In this document: positions 1 to 8,809 of the stretch, piece after piece
How the letters are laid out: each line of letters begins with the position of its first letter
Position numbering within the stretch: position 1 is the first letter of the stretch
NCBI RefSeq assembly: GCF_000317205.1
Contig: NZ_AJLK01000057.1
Span: forward strand, 1 to 50,929
Direction of reading: 5' to 3'
DNA length: 50,929 bases
Source of the DNA: Fischerella muscicola PCC 7414
GTDB lineage: Bacteria; Cyanobacteriota; Cyanobacteriia; Cyanobacteriales; Nostocaceae
The notes under the pieces: model-generated
What the model saw: only the letters and a program-made list of their open reading frames with translations
Databases searched by the model: none
What the model was told of the DNA's origin: nothing
Made by a program: the position numbers and the translations under genes

Positions 1-200
1 ACTACTCTCGCCAAATCATCTTTTTGAGTACTAGCAGACCGAAACTTTTTCGCCCGAATTAAAGCAATACTGTTTTGATCTAGTTTGGCATCACTTGTAT
101 AAAGTCGGGCGATGCGATTCCAAGTTGCTTGATCAGTAATTTCTGAAGGATTGTTTTGTCCTGGCTGGAGTGTGTTCAGCATGGGGCTTTCCACTCTCAT
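1..200 (-). CDS. Hypothetical protein, N-terminal part (cut by window edge)
   Basis: An open frame enters from the left edge on the minus strand. It can start at the ATG ending at 200 or at the one ending at 182; the second has a purine-rich GGAAAG just upstream. The visible residues include the stretch ITDQATWNRIARLY and are polar and helical in character, with no signal peptide. I recognise no family. The frame stays open upstream to a TAG near 255, so the exact start is uncertain. It could be a chance frame, but it runs for about 65 codons to the edge without a stop. Confidence 0.4.
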   Translation of the reverse strand, partial: MRVESPMLNTLQPGQNNPSEITDQATWNRIARLYTSDAKLDQNSIALIRAKKFRSASTQKDDLARV

Positions 201-338
201 TTTAGTTACTGCCAGTGACCCTGCAACAGTAGCATTGGGAGGTTCACTAGAATTACTGGGAAAAGTAACATTCTAATGTTTGTCACAAATGTTTCAATGA
301 TTTCTATGGATGAAACAATTTTTGTGATGAACGTTCAT

Positions 339-1913
339 TTAGTAAGTGCGTAGGCCCAACAATTCCTGCATTTGCTTTACTCCCACCAACGTATTCGCGC
401 ACAAAATCCCAGACGCCGCTACCGCAGGAACACCAATTCCTGGCATAGTGCTATCACCAACGCGATACAAACCCTGGATGGGTGTGTGGGTTCCTGGAAA
501 CATGCCCTTACCTGCTGCGATCGCAGGGCCGTAGGTTCCCTGGTATCTTCGTAAATAATAAGCATGAGTTAGGGGTGTACCAATCAGTTCTAACACCACA
601 TGCTGTCTGATATCCGGGATTATTTTCTCTAAGGCACGGTATAAAGTTTCTGCTTTCTGCCGTTTCTTCTGTTCATACCCATCATTGCGTTCCCATCCCA
701 GGTAGGGTTCTAGGGTGTAAGCGTGGACTACATGATGTCCTTGGGGCGCTAGTTTTGTATCCCAGACGCTGGGAATTGATACCATACAAGTATTCCCTGG
801 TGTGGTGATATCTTGATCTGCGTTGTGAACTACTACGTGATGTCCTGTTAAATTTTCTAAACCATCAGCACGGATACCTAAGTGTAAATGCATAAAACTA
901 TCTACAGTTGGTGTAGCCAAAGCTGCTTGGCGAAAAGATGCAGGTAAATCATCAGGATGCAGTAGCTGAGTATAGGTATCCCAAATACTGGCATTAGAAA
1001 TTACTATAGGCGCTTTCAGAATAGAAGACTCCGATAAATCAAGACTGCTCCCTTGTCCCCCTTGTCCTTTTACCCCAATTCGCGATCGCAACCGTACACC
1101 TACAACTTTCCCTGATTCCACCAAAATTTGCTCGACATGACACCCCAGCAGCAACTTACCACCCCAGCGTTCTAATCCCCGCACTAAGGCGTTAACAATT
1201 CCTCCACTGCCACCCACAGGGTACTCAACGCCAGCACGAGAGCGTTCACCTAACATAAAAGCTACTTCGGGAGCAATTGTCCCGTGTGCTTTTAAACCCG
1301 ATAATAAAAAGCATTCTAGGTCAATCAACCGTCTTACCCAAGGGTCTTTGACAGTAGCATCCATGACATTACCTAGAGAAGCCTGGACAAGGGGTAAATT
1401 AGGTAACATCTTTAATAAAGAGGGTAAATAACGCCCCAGCAGCACAGTGAGTAATTGCCAATCTGCTCTCAGTGCCAGGGTGGGAATACCTTTCATGGCA
1501 TCATATAAAGGTAACAGACGCCGTTCAAACTGTTCTAATTCCCTGGCACCAACAGGAGTAATTTTAGCTACTTCTTCACGATAGCGATCGCCATCACTGT
1601 AAACTGCCAAAGTTCCTTCAGGAAAATGGTAATGTCCTAATGGATCATAGCGAACAGCTGCAACAGATTCACCGATTACGTCCAGAACTTGTTTGAGGGG
1701 ATTTAAACTCTGAATATCAGTCAAACCACAATAAAATGAAGGCCCAGAATCAAATTCAAATCCCCGACGTCTGAAATTATGAGCTGCACCACCAGCAATT
1801 GTGTGACTTTCGCAGACAATTACACGTTTGCCATAACGCGCCAATAAAGCCGCAGCACACAACCCACCAATACCGCTACCGATGACGATGACATCATATT
1901 TGTCTTTTGTCAT
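339..1913 (-). CDS. FAD-dependent oxidoreductase, carotenoid isomerase/phytoene desaturase-like
   Basis: About 524 residues. The N-terminus has a dinucleotide-binding Rossmann motif (VIVIGSGIGGL) followed by the acidic residue of the second strand (VIVCE). The C-terminus has the family signature YRVGDSTMPGIGVPAVAASG, which closes the FAD site. This architecture is that of the CrtI/CrtISO/RetSat superfamily, enzymes that desaturate, isomerise or saturate polyenes such as carotenoids at the membrane. The substrate cannot be read from sequence. I place the start at the ATG ending at 1913, because AAGGA precedes it; upstream in-frame ATGs at 1934 and 1976 lie in heptamer repeat DNA and would add a repeat-encoded leader. 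It diverges from the MlaF-like gene across that repeat array. Confidence 0.8.
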   Translation of the reverse strand: MTKDKYDVIVIGSGIGGLCAAALLARYGKRVIVCESHTIAGGAAHNFRRRGFEFDSGPSFYCGLTDIQSLNPLKQVLDVIGESVAAVRYDPLGHYHFPEGTLAVYSDGDRYREEVAKITPVGARELEQFERRLLPLYDAMKGIPTLALRADWQLLTVLLGRYLPSLLKMLPNLPLVQASLGNVMDATVKDPWVRRLIDLECFLLSGLKAHGTIAPEVAFMLGERSRAGVEYPVGGSGGIVNALVRGLERWGGKLLLGCHVEQILVESGKVVGVRLRSRIGVKGQGGQGSSLDLSESSILKAPIVISNASIWDTYTQLLHPDDLPASFRQAALATPTVDSFMHLHLGIRADGLENLTGHHVVVHNADQDITTPGNTCMVSIPSVWDTKLAPQGHHVVHAYTLEPYLGWERNDGYEQKKRQKAETLYRALEKIIPDIRQHVVLELIGTPLTHAYYLRRYQGTYGPAIAAGKGMFPGTHTPIQGLYRVGDSTMPGIGVPAVAASGILCANTLVGVKQMQELLGLRTY

Positions 1914-1953
1914 TTGTCCTTTGTCATGTGTCATTTGTTTAATACTAATAACT

Positions 1954-2112
1954 AATGACCAACAACCAACAACCAACCATCAACAATCAACAACCAACCA
2001 TCAACCAACAACCAACAACCAACAACCAACAACCAACCATCAACAATCAACAACCAACCATCAACAACCAACAACCAACAACCAACCATCAACAACCAAT
2101 GACCATTGACCA
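1954..2112. repeat. STRR heptanucleotide array (CAACAAC/CAACCAT/CAACAAT, then ATGACCA)
   Basis: The whole gap between two divergent genes consists of 7-bp units: CAACAAC, CAACCAT, CAACAAT, and finally ATGACCA units that run into the start codon of the ABC ATPase gene. Such heptamer tandem repeats are characteristic of heterocystous cyanobacteria. Spurious open frames arise on both strands because the array lacks stops in several frames. Any promoter for either neighbour must lie inside this array or inside the opposite gene. Confidence 0.9.
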
Positions 2113-2901
2113 ATGACCAATGACGAACCATTAATTGAATTAAAAGGTGTTTCCAAGTCCTTTGGTGACAATAAGGTTTTAGATAACATAGATTTGAGGA
2201 TTTATCGGGGAGAAGCATTAGGGATAATAGGGCCTAGTGGTACTGGTAAATCAACAATTTTACGTGTGATTGCAGGTTTAATTGCTCCTGATACTGGAGA
2301 AATTATTGTGCAAGGTGTGCGCCGAGAAGGATTGATAGAGGATGGCGCTGATCCGGTTGGCATTGGTATGGTGTTTCAGCAGGCGGCATTATTTGATTCA
2401 CTGACAGTTGATGAAAATGTCGGGTTCTTTCTCTATCAGCACTCAAACCTGTCGCGATCGCGAGTTCGCGAGTTAGTTGAGGAAAAATTAGAGATGGTGG
2501 GTTTGCCAGGAATAGCTGATCGCTATCCTGCGGAACTATCTGGAGGGATGCGAAAACGGGTAAGTTTTGCGCGTGCAATTATGTCTAATCCCGAAAATAC
2601 CAAAGAAGGGCCAGAGGTTTTACTATACGATGAACCTACTGCTGGACTCGACCCCATCGCCTCAACAGTGATCGAAGATTTAATTCGACAATTGCGATTT
2701 ACACAAGGAGTCTGTAGCACCTACGCAATTGTGACTCACCAAGAGAGTACCATCCGTCGCACAGCTGATAGGCTAGTATTTCTGTATCAGGGTAAAGTAC
2801 AGTGGCAAGGTACAGTTGGTGAACTAGACCATACAGATAATCCTTTAATTAGGCAATTTATGAGTGGTAGTATATCTGGGCCAATTCAAGTCGCAGGATG
2901 A
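2113..2901 (+). CDS. ABC transporter ATP-binding protein, MlaF-like (lipid/organic-solvent tolerance type)
   Basis: 262 residues, the usual size for an MlaF/Ttg2A or TGD3-type ATPase. Walker A is GPSGTGKST (residues 40-48), the Q-loop is VFQQ (about 87-90), the ABC signature is LSGGMRKR (142-149) and Walker B is LLYDEPTAGLD (170-180). SGGMRKRV in place of SGGQQQRV is typical of the Mla subfamily. It should power phospholipid or glycolipid movement across the envelope together with an MlaE-like permease, which is not in this window, and the MCE protein encoded 206 bp downstream. The ATG is the last of a run of ATGACCA repeat units; no separate ribosome binding site is visible. Confidence 0.88.
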   Translation: MTNDEPLIELKGVSKSFGDNKVLDNIDLRIYRGEALGIIGPSGTGKSTILRVIAGLIAPDTGEIIVQGVRREGLIEDGADPVGIGMVFQQAALFDSLTVDENVGFFLYQHSNLSRSRVRELVEEKLEMVGLPGIADRYPAELSGGMRKRVSFARAIMSNPENTKEGPEVLLYDEPTAGLDPIASTVIEDLIRQLRFTQGVCSTYAIVTHQESTIRRTADRLVFLYQGKVQWQGTVGELDHTDNPLIRQFMSGSISGPIQVAG

Positions 2902-3066
2902 GGGAGATGGGGAGATGGGGAACTCACCGGACCCCACGACCGACAGGGAGTGGGGATTAGGGGCAGTGGGGAGATGGGGAGGTGTGGGGAGTGTGGGGAG
3001 TGGTAAATCATTAACCAACAACAACCAACAATCAACAATCAACAACCAGCCACCAACAAACCACAA
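2902..3066. repeat. G-rich dispersed repeat followed by CAACAAC heptamers
   Basis: Starts with GGGAGAT heptamers, then a module with GGGGAACTCACC on the left and GTGGGGATTAGGGGCA on the right around a short variable centre, then CAACAAC/CAACAAT units. The same left and right blocks occur at about 15010-15060 and, inverted, at 39405-39465, so this is a dispersed element and not a local expansion. It separates the ATPase gene from the MCE gene within what is otherwise an operon-like pair. Confidence 0.8.
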
Positions 3067-3107
3067 CCTAATCTAAAATCTAAAAATCTAAGACGGAGGA
3101 TAAAAAA

Positions 3108-4532
3108 ATGCGATCGCGCACATTTCGAGAAGGTTCTGTGGGTTTACTACTCCTCTTGGGAGTGGGTGTGTTTGGAATGATTATCCTCTGGTTAACAAGA
3201 TTTACGGCTGCTGCAAGTTCATATAAAGCTTTTGTGGAATTCGCCAATGCTGGCGGGATGCAAAAAGGAGCAATAGTTCGCTTTCGCGGCGTCAAAGTCG
3301 GCAATATTGCTGCAATCCGACCAGGGCCAAATAATGTAGAAGTAGAAATCGAAATTGCCAATCCTAACCTAATTATTCCCCGTGATGTCAAGGTAGAAGC
3401 GAATCAATCGGGTCTGATTAGCGAAAGTATTATTGACATTACACCTAAATCACCATTACCGAATAGTGTAGATGTTGCTAAACCATTAGACAGACATTGC
3501 GATCCAAGTCTCATCGTTTGTAATGGTTCACGCTTAAAAGGTCAAATTGGTATCAGTTTGGATGAGTTAATTCGTAGCAGTACTGTTTTTGCTAATCTTT
3601 ATACTCAGCCTCAAATCTACGATAATCTCAACAATACATTAGCAAACGCCTCTAAAGCAGCAGCTCAAGTCGTTATTCTCAGCCGTGATCTTTCCAATTT
3701 GACTAAAACTACGCAAAAGCAATTAAGTGGTTTGTCAACTGCCACAATTTCAGTCGCAAATGCAGCAGATCAAATCAGTGCATCTACTGCGAAAACAAGT
3801 AATCAATTTAGTAATACAGCGAATGCTTTTAGTGCCACAGCAAAGGATCTCAGCCTGACAGCAAATCAAGCAAGCCAACTGATTAAAAATTTGGATACCT
3901 TGCTAACCAGTAATCGCTCTTCTTTGGTTGGCACTTTAAATAATATTACAGCAACCACCACTGAACTCAGAACTACAGTTAGTAGTTTATCACCTACTCT
4001 CAATCGCTTAACCCAAGGAGAATTAATCCAAAACCTAGAAACCCTCTCCGCCAATGCTGCACAAGCTTCAGCTAATTTGCGGGATGCCAGCCAAGCACTC
4101 AACAATCCCAATAACTTGCTGGTGTTACAACAAACCCTAGATTCTGCCAGGGTAACATTTGAAAACGCCCAGAAAATCACATCAGATTTAGACGAATTGA
4201 CTGGAGATCCAAATTTTCGAGAAAATGTTAGGCAGTTGGTAAATGGTCTAGGTAAATTGCTGTCTTCCACTCAACAAATAGAGCAACAAATTGAAGTTGC
4301 ATCTACACTCAATGCAGTCAAAACAGCAGTGAAAAATCCCAACGCCACAACATTAATAACAAACAATCAATCACAGTTGAAGTTTAATATTCCATCTACA
4401 ACTTTGAAAAGTGAAACTCAAGAAATTCAACCAACAGCTATTGAATTTACTACCTCGCCATCCCAAGAAAAACTATTGCAGAAATTACGTGAGTACGGAA
4501 AACAACAGCAGCAAGAAGAAGTAGGAAAATAG
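3108..4532 (+). CDS. MCE-family (MlaD-like) substrate-binding protein
   Basis: 474 residues. A single membrane anchor lies at about residues 11-33 (rich in L, V, G, I), followed by an MCE/MlaD domain at about 38-118 containing GAIVRFRGVKVGNIAAI and ESIIDITP. The rest is a long, Ala/Ser/Asn/Thr-rich helical region with many heptad-like repeats, likely a periplasmic coiled coil. In the Mla/TGD systems the MCE protein forms the lipid-handling ring in the periplasm. The ATG at 3108 is preceded by GGAGG with a 9-bp spacing. The ATPase gene upstream points to one transport system. Confidence 0.88.
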   Translation: MRSRTFREGSVGLLLLLGVGVFGMIILWLTRFTAAASSYKAFVEFANAGGMQKGAIVRFRGVKVGNIAAIRPGPNNVEVEIEIANPNLIIPRDVKVEANQSGLISESIIDITPKSPLPNSVDVAKPLDRHCDPSLIVCNGSRLKGQIGISLDELIRSSTVFANLYTQPQIYDNLNNTLANASKAAAQVVILSRDLSNLTKTTQKQLSGLSTATISVANAADQISASTAKTSNQFSNTANAFSATAKDLSLTANQASQLIKNLDTLLTSNRSSLVGTLNNITATTTELRTTVSSLSPTLNRLTQGELIQNLETLSANAAQASANLRDASQALNNPNNLLVLQQTLDSARVTFENAQKITSDLDELTGDPNFRENVRQLVNGLGKLLSSTQQIEQQIEVASTLNAVKTAVKNPNATTLITNNQSQLKFNIPSTTLKSETQEIQPTAIEFTTSPSQEKLLQKLREYGKQQQQEEVGK

Positions 4533-4614
4533 AACTTGATGTGATTCTCGTTACCAGGTTGAACATGCAATATTAGAGAAAATACCATACCCTTGTTCTC
4601 CAGCCTGTGCAATT

Positions 4615-4945
4615 ATGTCAAATCACTTTGATCACGGCCATGCGTTACTAATTGGAGTTGGTAGAACTGCCGAACCAGAATATTCATTGCCTGTTACAGT
4701 CAAAGATGTGCAAGCACTGAAGGCAGTGTTAATCGACCCAAATTTGTGTGCCTATTTGGATGACGCAGAACATATTCGCCTATTGCAGAATGAGCAAACG
4801 ACGCGTAGCGGAATATTAGCTGGACTCGCGTGGTTAAAGGAAAAGGCTGCTGCTAATCCAGAAGCAACATCTGATTGAGGCATTGCAAGGAGATGCTAAT
4901 CAACCAGGCGATCGCACAGTTATGCTTTCAAATCTAATAGATTAT
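4615..4945 (+). pseudogene. Remnant of a caspase-like (peptidase C14) gene with internal deletion
   Basis: The first 87 codons encode the N-terminus of a cyanobacterial caspase-family domain: HALLIGVGRTAEPEYSLPVT, then DVQALKAVL and a segment ending ANPEAT, just before where the strand with the SGHG catalytic His normally follows. Instead the frame meets TGA at 4876. From 4871, one frame over, the sequence encodes LIEALQGDANQPGDRTVMLS, which matches the segment normally found after the catalytic Cys region. The His-Cys core is therefore missing and the two ends are joined out of frame. No usable protease can come from this locus. Confidence 0.72.
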
Positions 4946-5208
4946 CAGTGCATCTTTGTGTTTTTGTGCCTTGGTGGTTCCAAAGTCAATTTTTTAACCA
5001 CTAAGACACTAAGAAAAATACATTACACTGCACTTTGTGCGTCTACAAACTTTTCGCAAAATCCAAAATCCAAAATCTAAAATTGGATGAGTTGTGCATT
5101 TGCACAATTGCTATGAGTGAAAAGAAAAAATATTTTAGTCAAATGCCCAATGAACTAAGGCTTAGAAGTAAGTAATTTTAAGAGAGTTGCCCTTGAAGAT
5201 AAAGATGC

Positions 5209-6297
5209 ATGTCACACCAACTTCAATCTCTAAAGCAACTGTCTATTTCTCGGATCGCTATTGTGCGCGCCCTCCCTGGATTAGGTGATTTACTTTGTAC
5301 TGTACCAGCCTTTAGGGCGCTCAGAGCAGCTTTTCCCCAAGCCCAAATTACCTTAATTGGTCTACCTTGGGCGCATTCTTTTGTAGAACGTTTCAGCCAT
5401 TATCTCAATGAGTTCTTGGAATTTCCTGGCTACCCAGGAATTCCGGAAGTACCACCTTCAGTCCACAAATTACCAGAGTTTTTGCTAAAAGCTCAAGAGC
5501 AACATTTTGATTTGGTGTTGCAAATGCATGGTAACGGCATTGTTAGCAATTCCTTTACTACCTTACTTGGCGCTCGTATTCACGCTGGTTTTTATCTTCC
5601 CGAACATTATTGCCCCGATCCAGACTACTTTTTACCTTACCCAGACAACGAACCAGAAATATGGCGTCACCTGCGCTTAATGGAATTTTTAGGGATACCA
5701 CTCCAGTGGGATGAACTAGAATTTCCGTTGCGGGATGAAGATTTTGCAGCTTTGCCACACCTACCTGATAAATATGTCTGCATTCATCCTGGTGCTAGTC
5801 TGCCAGAGAAACGCTGGTCTTTAAAAAGCTTTGCCGCTGTTGCTGATGCGATCGCAGCTCGTGGATTCCAAGTTGTGCTTACTGGTACAGCATCAGAAGC
5901 AAATTTAACCCAGGCATTAACGGCAATGATGCGTTTCCAGCCGATTGATTTGGCTGGAAAGACTAGTCTAGGGACAATGGCAGCCCTTTTAAGTAAAGCT
6001 AGTCTACTAGTTTGCAACGATACTGGTGTATCCCATTTAGCTGCGGCTTTACGAGTCAAGAGCGTTGTCATTTTTACAAATGCATCACTGCATCGATGGG
6101 CACCTTTAAACCGTGAGATTCACCGTTCTCTCAGTCCTAGTTTCATACACTTCCCAGATGTCGAAGAATCATTTGTAAGTTCTACAAGCAAATCCTTTGA
6201 TACAAAATTTGGTGGTTTTTATTTTCCGGTAACGCCAGCAATGGTAATGACTCAGGTAGAAGACCTACTGTTGAAGGAAACTTCCAATGTTACCTGA
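5209..6297 (+). CDS. Glycosyltransferase family 9 (heptosyltransferase-like)
   Basis: 362 residues with both GT9 half-domains. The N-terminal part has IAIVRALPGLGDLLCTVPAF, the family's first glycine-rich loop. The C-terminal donor-binding half has CIHPGASLPEKRW and then LLVCNDTGVSHLAAAL, the typical GT9 donor-site motif. GT9 enzymes transfer heptose from ADP-heptose to lipopolysaccharide cores or related glycans at the cytoplasmic face. It opens a glycan cluster and overlaps the next gene by 11 bp, which implies coupled translation. No lesion is visible, unlike several of its neighbours. Confidence 0.85.
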   Translation: MSHQLQSLKQLSISRIAIVRALPGLGDLLCTVPAFRALRAAFPQAQITLIGLPWAHSFVERFSHYLNEFLEFPGYPGIPEVPPSVHKLPEFLLKAQEQHFDLVLQMHGNGIVSNSFTTLLGARIHAGFYLPEHYCPDPDYFLPYPDNEPEIWRHLRLMEFLGIPLQWDELEFPLRDEDFAALPHLPDKYVCIHPGASLPEKRWSLKSFAAVADAIAARGFQVVLTGTASEANLTQALTAMMRFQPIDLAGKTSLGTMAALLSKASLLVCNDTGVSHLAAALRVKSVVIFTNASLHRWAPLNREIHRSLSPSFIHFPDVEESFVSSTSKSFDTKFGGFYFPVTPAMVMTQVEDLLLKETSNVT

Positions 6298-6802
6298 GAC
6301 TTGGGAAAATGCCCGGCAAGTTTTGGCAATTCAAGTAGGTAGTCAGCAAGATTTAATACTGACTATCCCTGCATTGCAAAAACTGCGCTACTTATTCTCA
6401 GATGCTGTCATTACTTTAATGGTTTCCCCAAGCGCTAAACAATTAGGTTCCCATAAGCGTTGGATAGATGATGTATTGGTTTATGAAGGTGGTGAAAGTA
6501 AGTTTAAAAATAATGAGTGTGAATTGGCTTTCATATCAAAACTGCGCCAATATGCTTTTGATGTCTGCGTAATTTTTACAAATCCCGGAGAATCACCATA
6601 TACACTTGCTTACATTTGCTATTTGGCAGGAATCCCAATTCGTATTGGTCAGTCACAAGAGTTTGGTGGTAGTGTTCTCTCCCATTGTGTAAAGCCGATC
6701 AGGACACAGGGAGATACGGACAGTATTTTTGATATCTCTACGTCAGACCTGTATGACCCTATAGGCTATCATCTCTTTTTACTGGAATCTGCATTTAAGT
6801 AA
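6287..6802 (+). CDS. Truncated GT9 glycosyltransferase (N-terminal half only)
   Basis: 171 residues resembling only the N-terminal acceptor-side domain of GT9 proteins (QDLILTIPALQKLRYLF, later ICYLAGIPIRIGQS, a block shared with the GT9 gene at 11012). The donor-binding half with its HPG and DTG motifs is absent and no remnant is seen in the 71 bp before the next gene. It starts inside the end of the preceding GT9 gene. Either a deletion has removed the 3' half, leaving a likely inactive product, or it works as a partner subunit; I favour decay. Confidence 0.6.
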   Translation: MLPETWENARQVLAIQVGSQQDLILTIPALQKLRYLFSDAVITLMVSPSAKQLGSHKRWIDDVLVYEGGESKFKNNECELAFISKLRQYAFDVCVIFTNPGESPYTLAYICYLAGIPIRIGQSQEFGGSVLSHCVKPIRTQGDTDSIFDISTSDLYDPIGYHLFLLESAFK

Positions 6803-6873
6803 CCTTTATTTTATGCAACGCCAAAAATTGAGAATTAAAAATTCAAAGGATGCTTTATTGTTAACACTTCATT

Positions 6874-7836
6874 ATGCAACCATTACGTATCTTGACCTGG
6901 CACATCCACGGCAGCTATCTTTACTATTTAACCCAGAGCCAGCATCATTTTTATTTGCCTGTGAAATCAGGACGACCTGAGGGTTATGGTGGTCGTTTAG
7001 GTAGTTTTCCCTGGTCAGATAACGTTTATGATGTTCCAGCGTCTGAAGTTAAAAATCTCAAATTTGACTGTATTTTGTTTCAGTCAAAACGCAATTATTT
7101 AGAAGACCAGTATGAGATTCTCTCAGATTCACAGCGACGACTTCCCCGAATTTACTTAGAACATGATCCCCCGCGAGAACATCCAACGGACACTCGCCAC
7201 TTTGTAGATGACCCGAATATTTTACTGGTTCATGTTACCCATTTTAACCAGTTGATGTGGAATAGCGATCGCACTCCAACTCGGGTTATTGAACATGGTG
7301 TGATCGTGCCAGAAAATGTTCGCTACACGGGTGAGTTAGAAAAGGGACTGGTAGTAGTAAATGGTTTGCGATCGCGTGGTCGTCGTCTAGGTGCGGACAT
7401 ATTTGCCCATGTCCGCCAACACATTCCTCTATATTTGGTAGGTATGGGTTCAGAAGAACTGGGTGGAATTGGCGAAATACCGCACCACCAACTACCAGCA
7501 TTTGCCTCACGTTACCGCTTTTTCTTCAATCCGATCCGCTACACCAGCTTAGGACTAGCTGTATGCGAAGCCATGATGCTGGGTTTACCAATCATCGGAC
7601 TGGCAACTACAGAAATGGTGACGGTAGTGGAAAACGGAGTTTCTGGCTATGTAGATACAGATTTAGAAAAGTTGATTTTCAGAATGCGCCAACTTTTAAA
7701 CAACCAAACCCACGCCCAAAATCTCAGTAAAGGTGCAATACAAACAGCACAAAAACGCTTTCACATCCAACGCTTTATGGATGAGTGGGACAAAACATTT
7801 AAATCAGTTATTGGTATGAATTTCGTTCACCAATGA
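6874..7836 (+). CDS. Glycosyltransferase, GT4-like
   Basis: 320 residues. The C-terminal half carries a GT-B donor-site pattern: RFFFNPIRYTSLGLAVCEAM followed by GLPIIGLATTEMVTVV and ENGVSGYVDTD, the equivalent of the E-x7-E nucleotide-sugar motif. The N-terminal half begins with ILTWHIHGSYLYYL and contains YLEHDPPREHPTD. It is probably a cytoplasmic sugar transferase building the same glycan as its GT9 neighbours. The gene ends in front of an ATGACCA/ATGACAA heptamer run in which the next gene starts. The sugar donor cannot be told from the sequence. Confidence 0.8.
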   Translation: MQPLRILTWHIHGSYLYYLTQSQHHFYLPVKSGRPEGYGGRLGSFPWSDNVYDVPASEVKNLKFDCILFQSKRNYLEDQYEILSDSQRRLPRIYLEHDPPREHPTDTRHFVDDPNILLVHVTHFNQLMWNSDRTPTRVIEHGVIVPENVRYTGELEKGLVVVNGLRSRGRRLGADIFAHVRQHIPLYLVGMGSEELGGIGEIPHHQLPAFASRYRFFFNPIRYTSLGLAVCEAMMLGLPIIGLATTEMVTVVENGVSGYVDTDLEKLIFRMRQLLNNQTHAQNLSKGAIQTAQKRFHIQRFMDEWDKTFKSVIGMNFVHQ

Positions 7837-7837
7837 T

Positions 7838-7874
7838 AAATAACTAATGACCAATGACAAATGACCAATGACAA
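7838..7874. repeat. Heptamer run (ATGACCA/ATGACAA) supplying a start codon
   Basis: Between the two glycosyltransferase genes lie four to five ATGACCA or ATGACAA units. The last unit provides the ATG at 7868. There is no purine-rich ribosome binding site other than the repeat itself. Confidence 0.8.
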
Positions 7875-8809
7875 AATTCATTGCTTTAATTAGCGAACAC
7901 GCTTCACCGCTTGGCACTTTTGGTGGTGTAGATAGCGGGGGTCAAAATGTGTATGTAGGACAGCTAGCTAAACATTTGGCTGGTTTTGGCTATAAAGTTG
8001 ATATTTTTACTAGACGCGATAGTCAGGAATTGCCAGAAATCATTCAATGGATAGATGACGTTCGCATTATCAATGTCCCCGCAGGCCCTCCTAAATATGT
8101 GCGGAAAGAAGACATGCTGCCATACATGGAGGAATTTACAGCCTATGTTTTAAAGTTTTGTCAAAACCCTCTTGGGAAGGCTGAAGGGATAGACACTTTT
8201 TCTGTGCCAAAATACGACTTAATTCACGCTAATTTCTGGATGTCAGCAATGGTAGCGGCCCAAATTAAGCGAAGCTTAAATATACCTTTTGTTGTCACTT
8301 TTCATGCGCTTGGCCGTGTGCGTCGCTTTTGGCAAGGTGATGCTGATGAATTCCCCGATGAACGCTTTACCATAGAAGACCAAATTGTCGCAGAAGCTGA
8401 CCATATCATTGCTGAATGTCCCCAAGATCAGCAGGACTTGTTGTATCTTTACAATGCTAAGCCAGAGAAAATTACAATTGTTCCCTGTGGCTTTGACACG
8501 GCCGAATTTTGGCAAGTGGAAAAAACAACAGCCCGTCAGATGCTGGGTTTGCAGCCTGATCAACACTTAATCCTCCAGTTGGGGCGCTTAGTACCGCGTA
8601 AAGGCGTTGATACGGTAATTCGCGCTTTTGGATATTTGCTCAGGCAGTATCATATCCACACAAAACTATTGATTGTTGGCGGTGAATCAGAAGAACCAGA
8701 TCCCCGCCTCACACCTGAAATCAGTCGTTTGCAAGCGATCGCTTGCGAAGAAGGTGTGGAGTCACACATAACTTTCTTTTACCGGACGCCGTCGTCGAGA
8801 GTTGCTTAA
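7868..8809 (+). pseudogene. N-terminal fragment of a frameshifted GT4 glycosyltransferase
   Basis: Encodes the first two thirds of a GT4 enzyme of the sucrose-phosphate-synthase-like group: PLGTFGGVDSGGQNVYV at the N-terminus, HANFWMSAMVA, and the donor-domain entry LQLGRLVPRKGVDTVIRAF. The frame then runs out of homology: after ITFF it reads YRTPSSRVA and stops at 8807. The expected continuation [18 protein letters not shown] is encoded in the +1 frame, starting at 8784. The shift lies at a TTTT run (8777-8780); removing one T joins the two frames. This may be a mutation, a sequencing error, or a recoding site. The second part is described with the next entry. Confidence 0.8.

Noticed and set aside
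1882-2218. Open frames on both strands through the CAACAAC array
   Set aside because: They are made of heptamer repeats or are antisense to the MlaF-like gene; no family resemblance and no start context.
4883-5080. 65-codon frame after the caspase remnant
   Set aside because: Its first part reads the tail remnant of the caspase gene in another frame; the rest is a common intergenic sequence.
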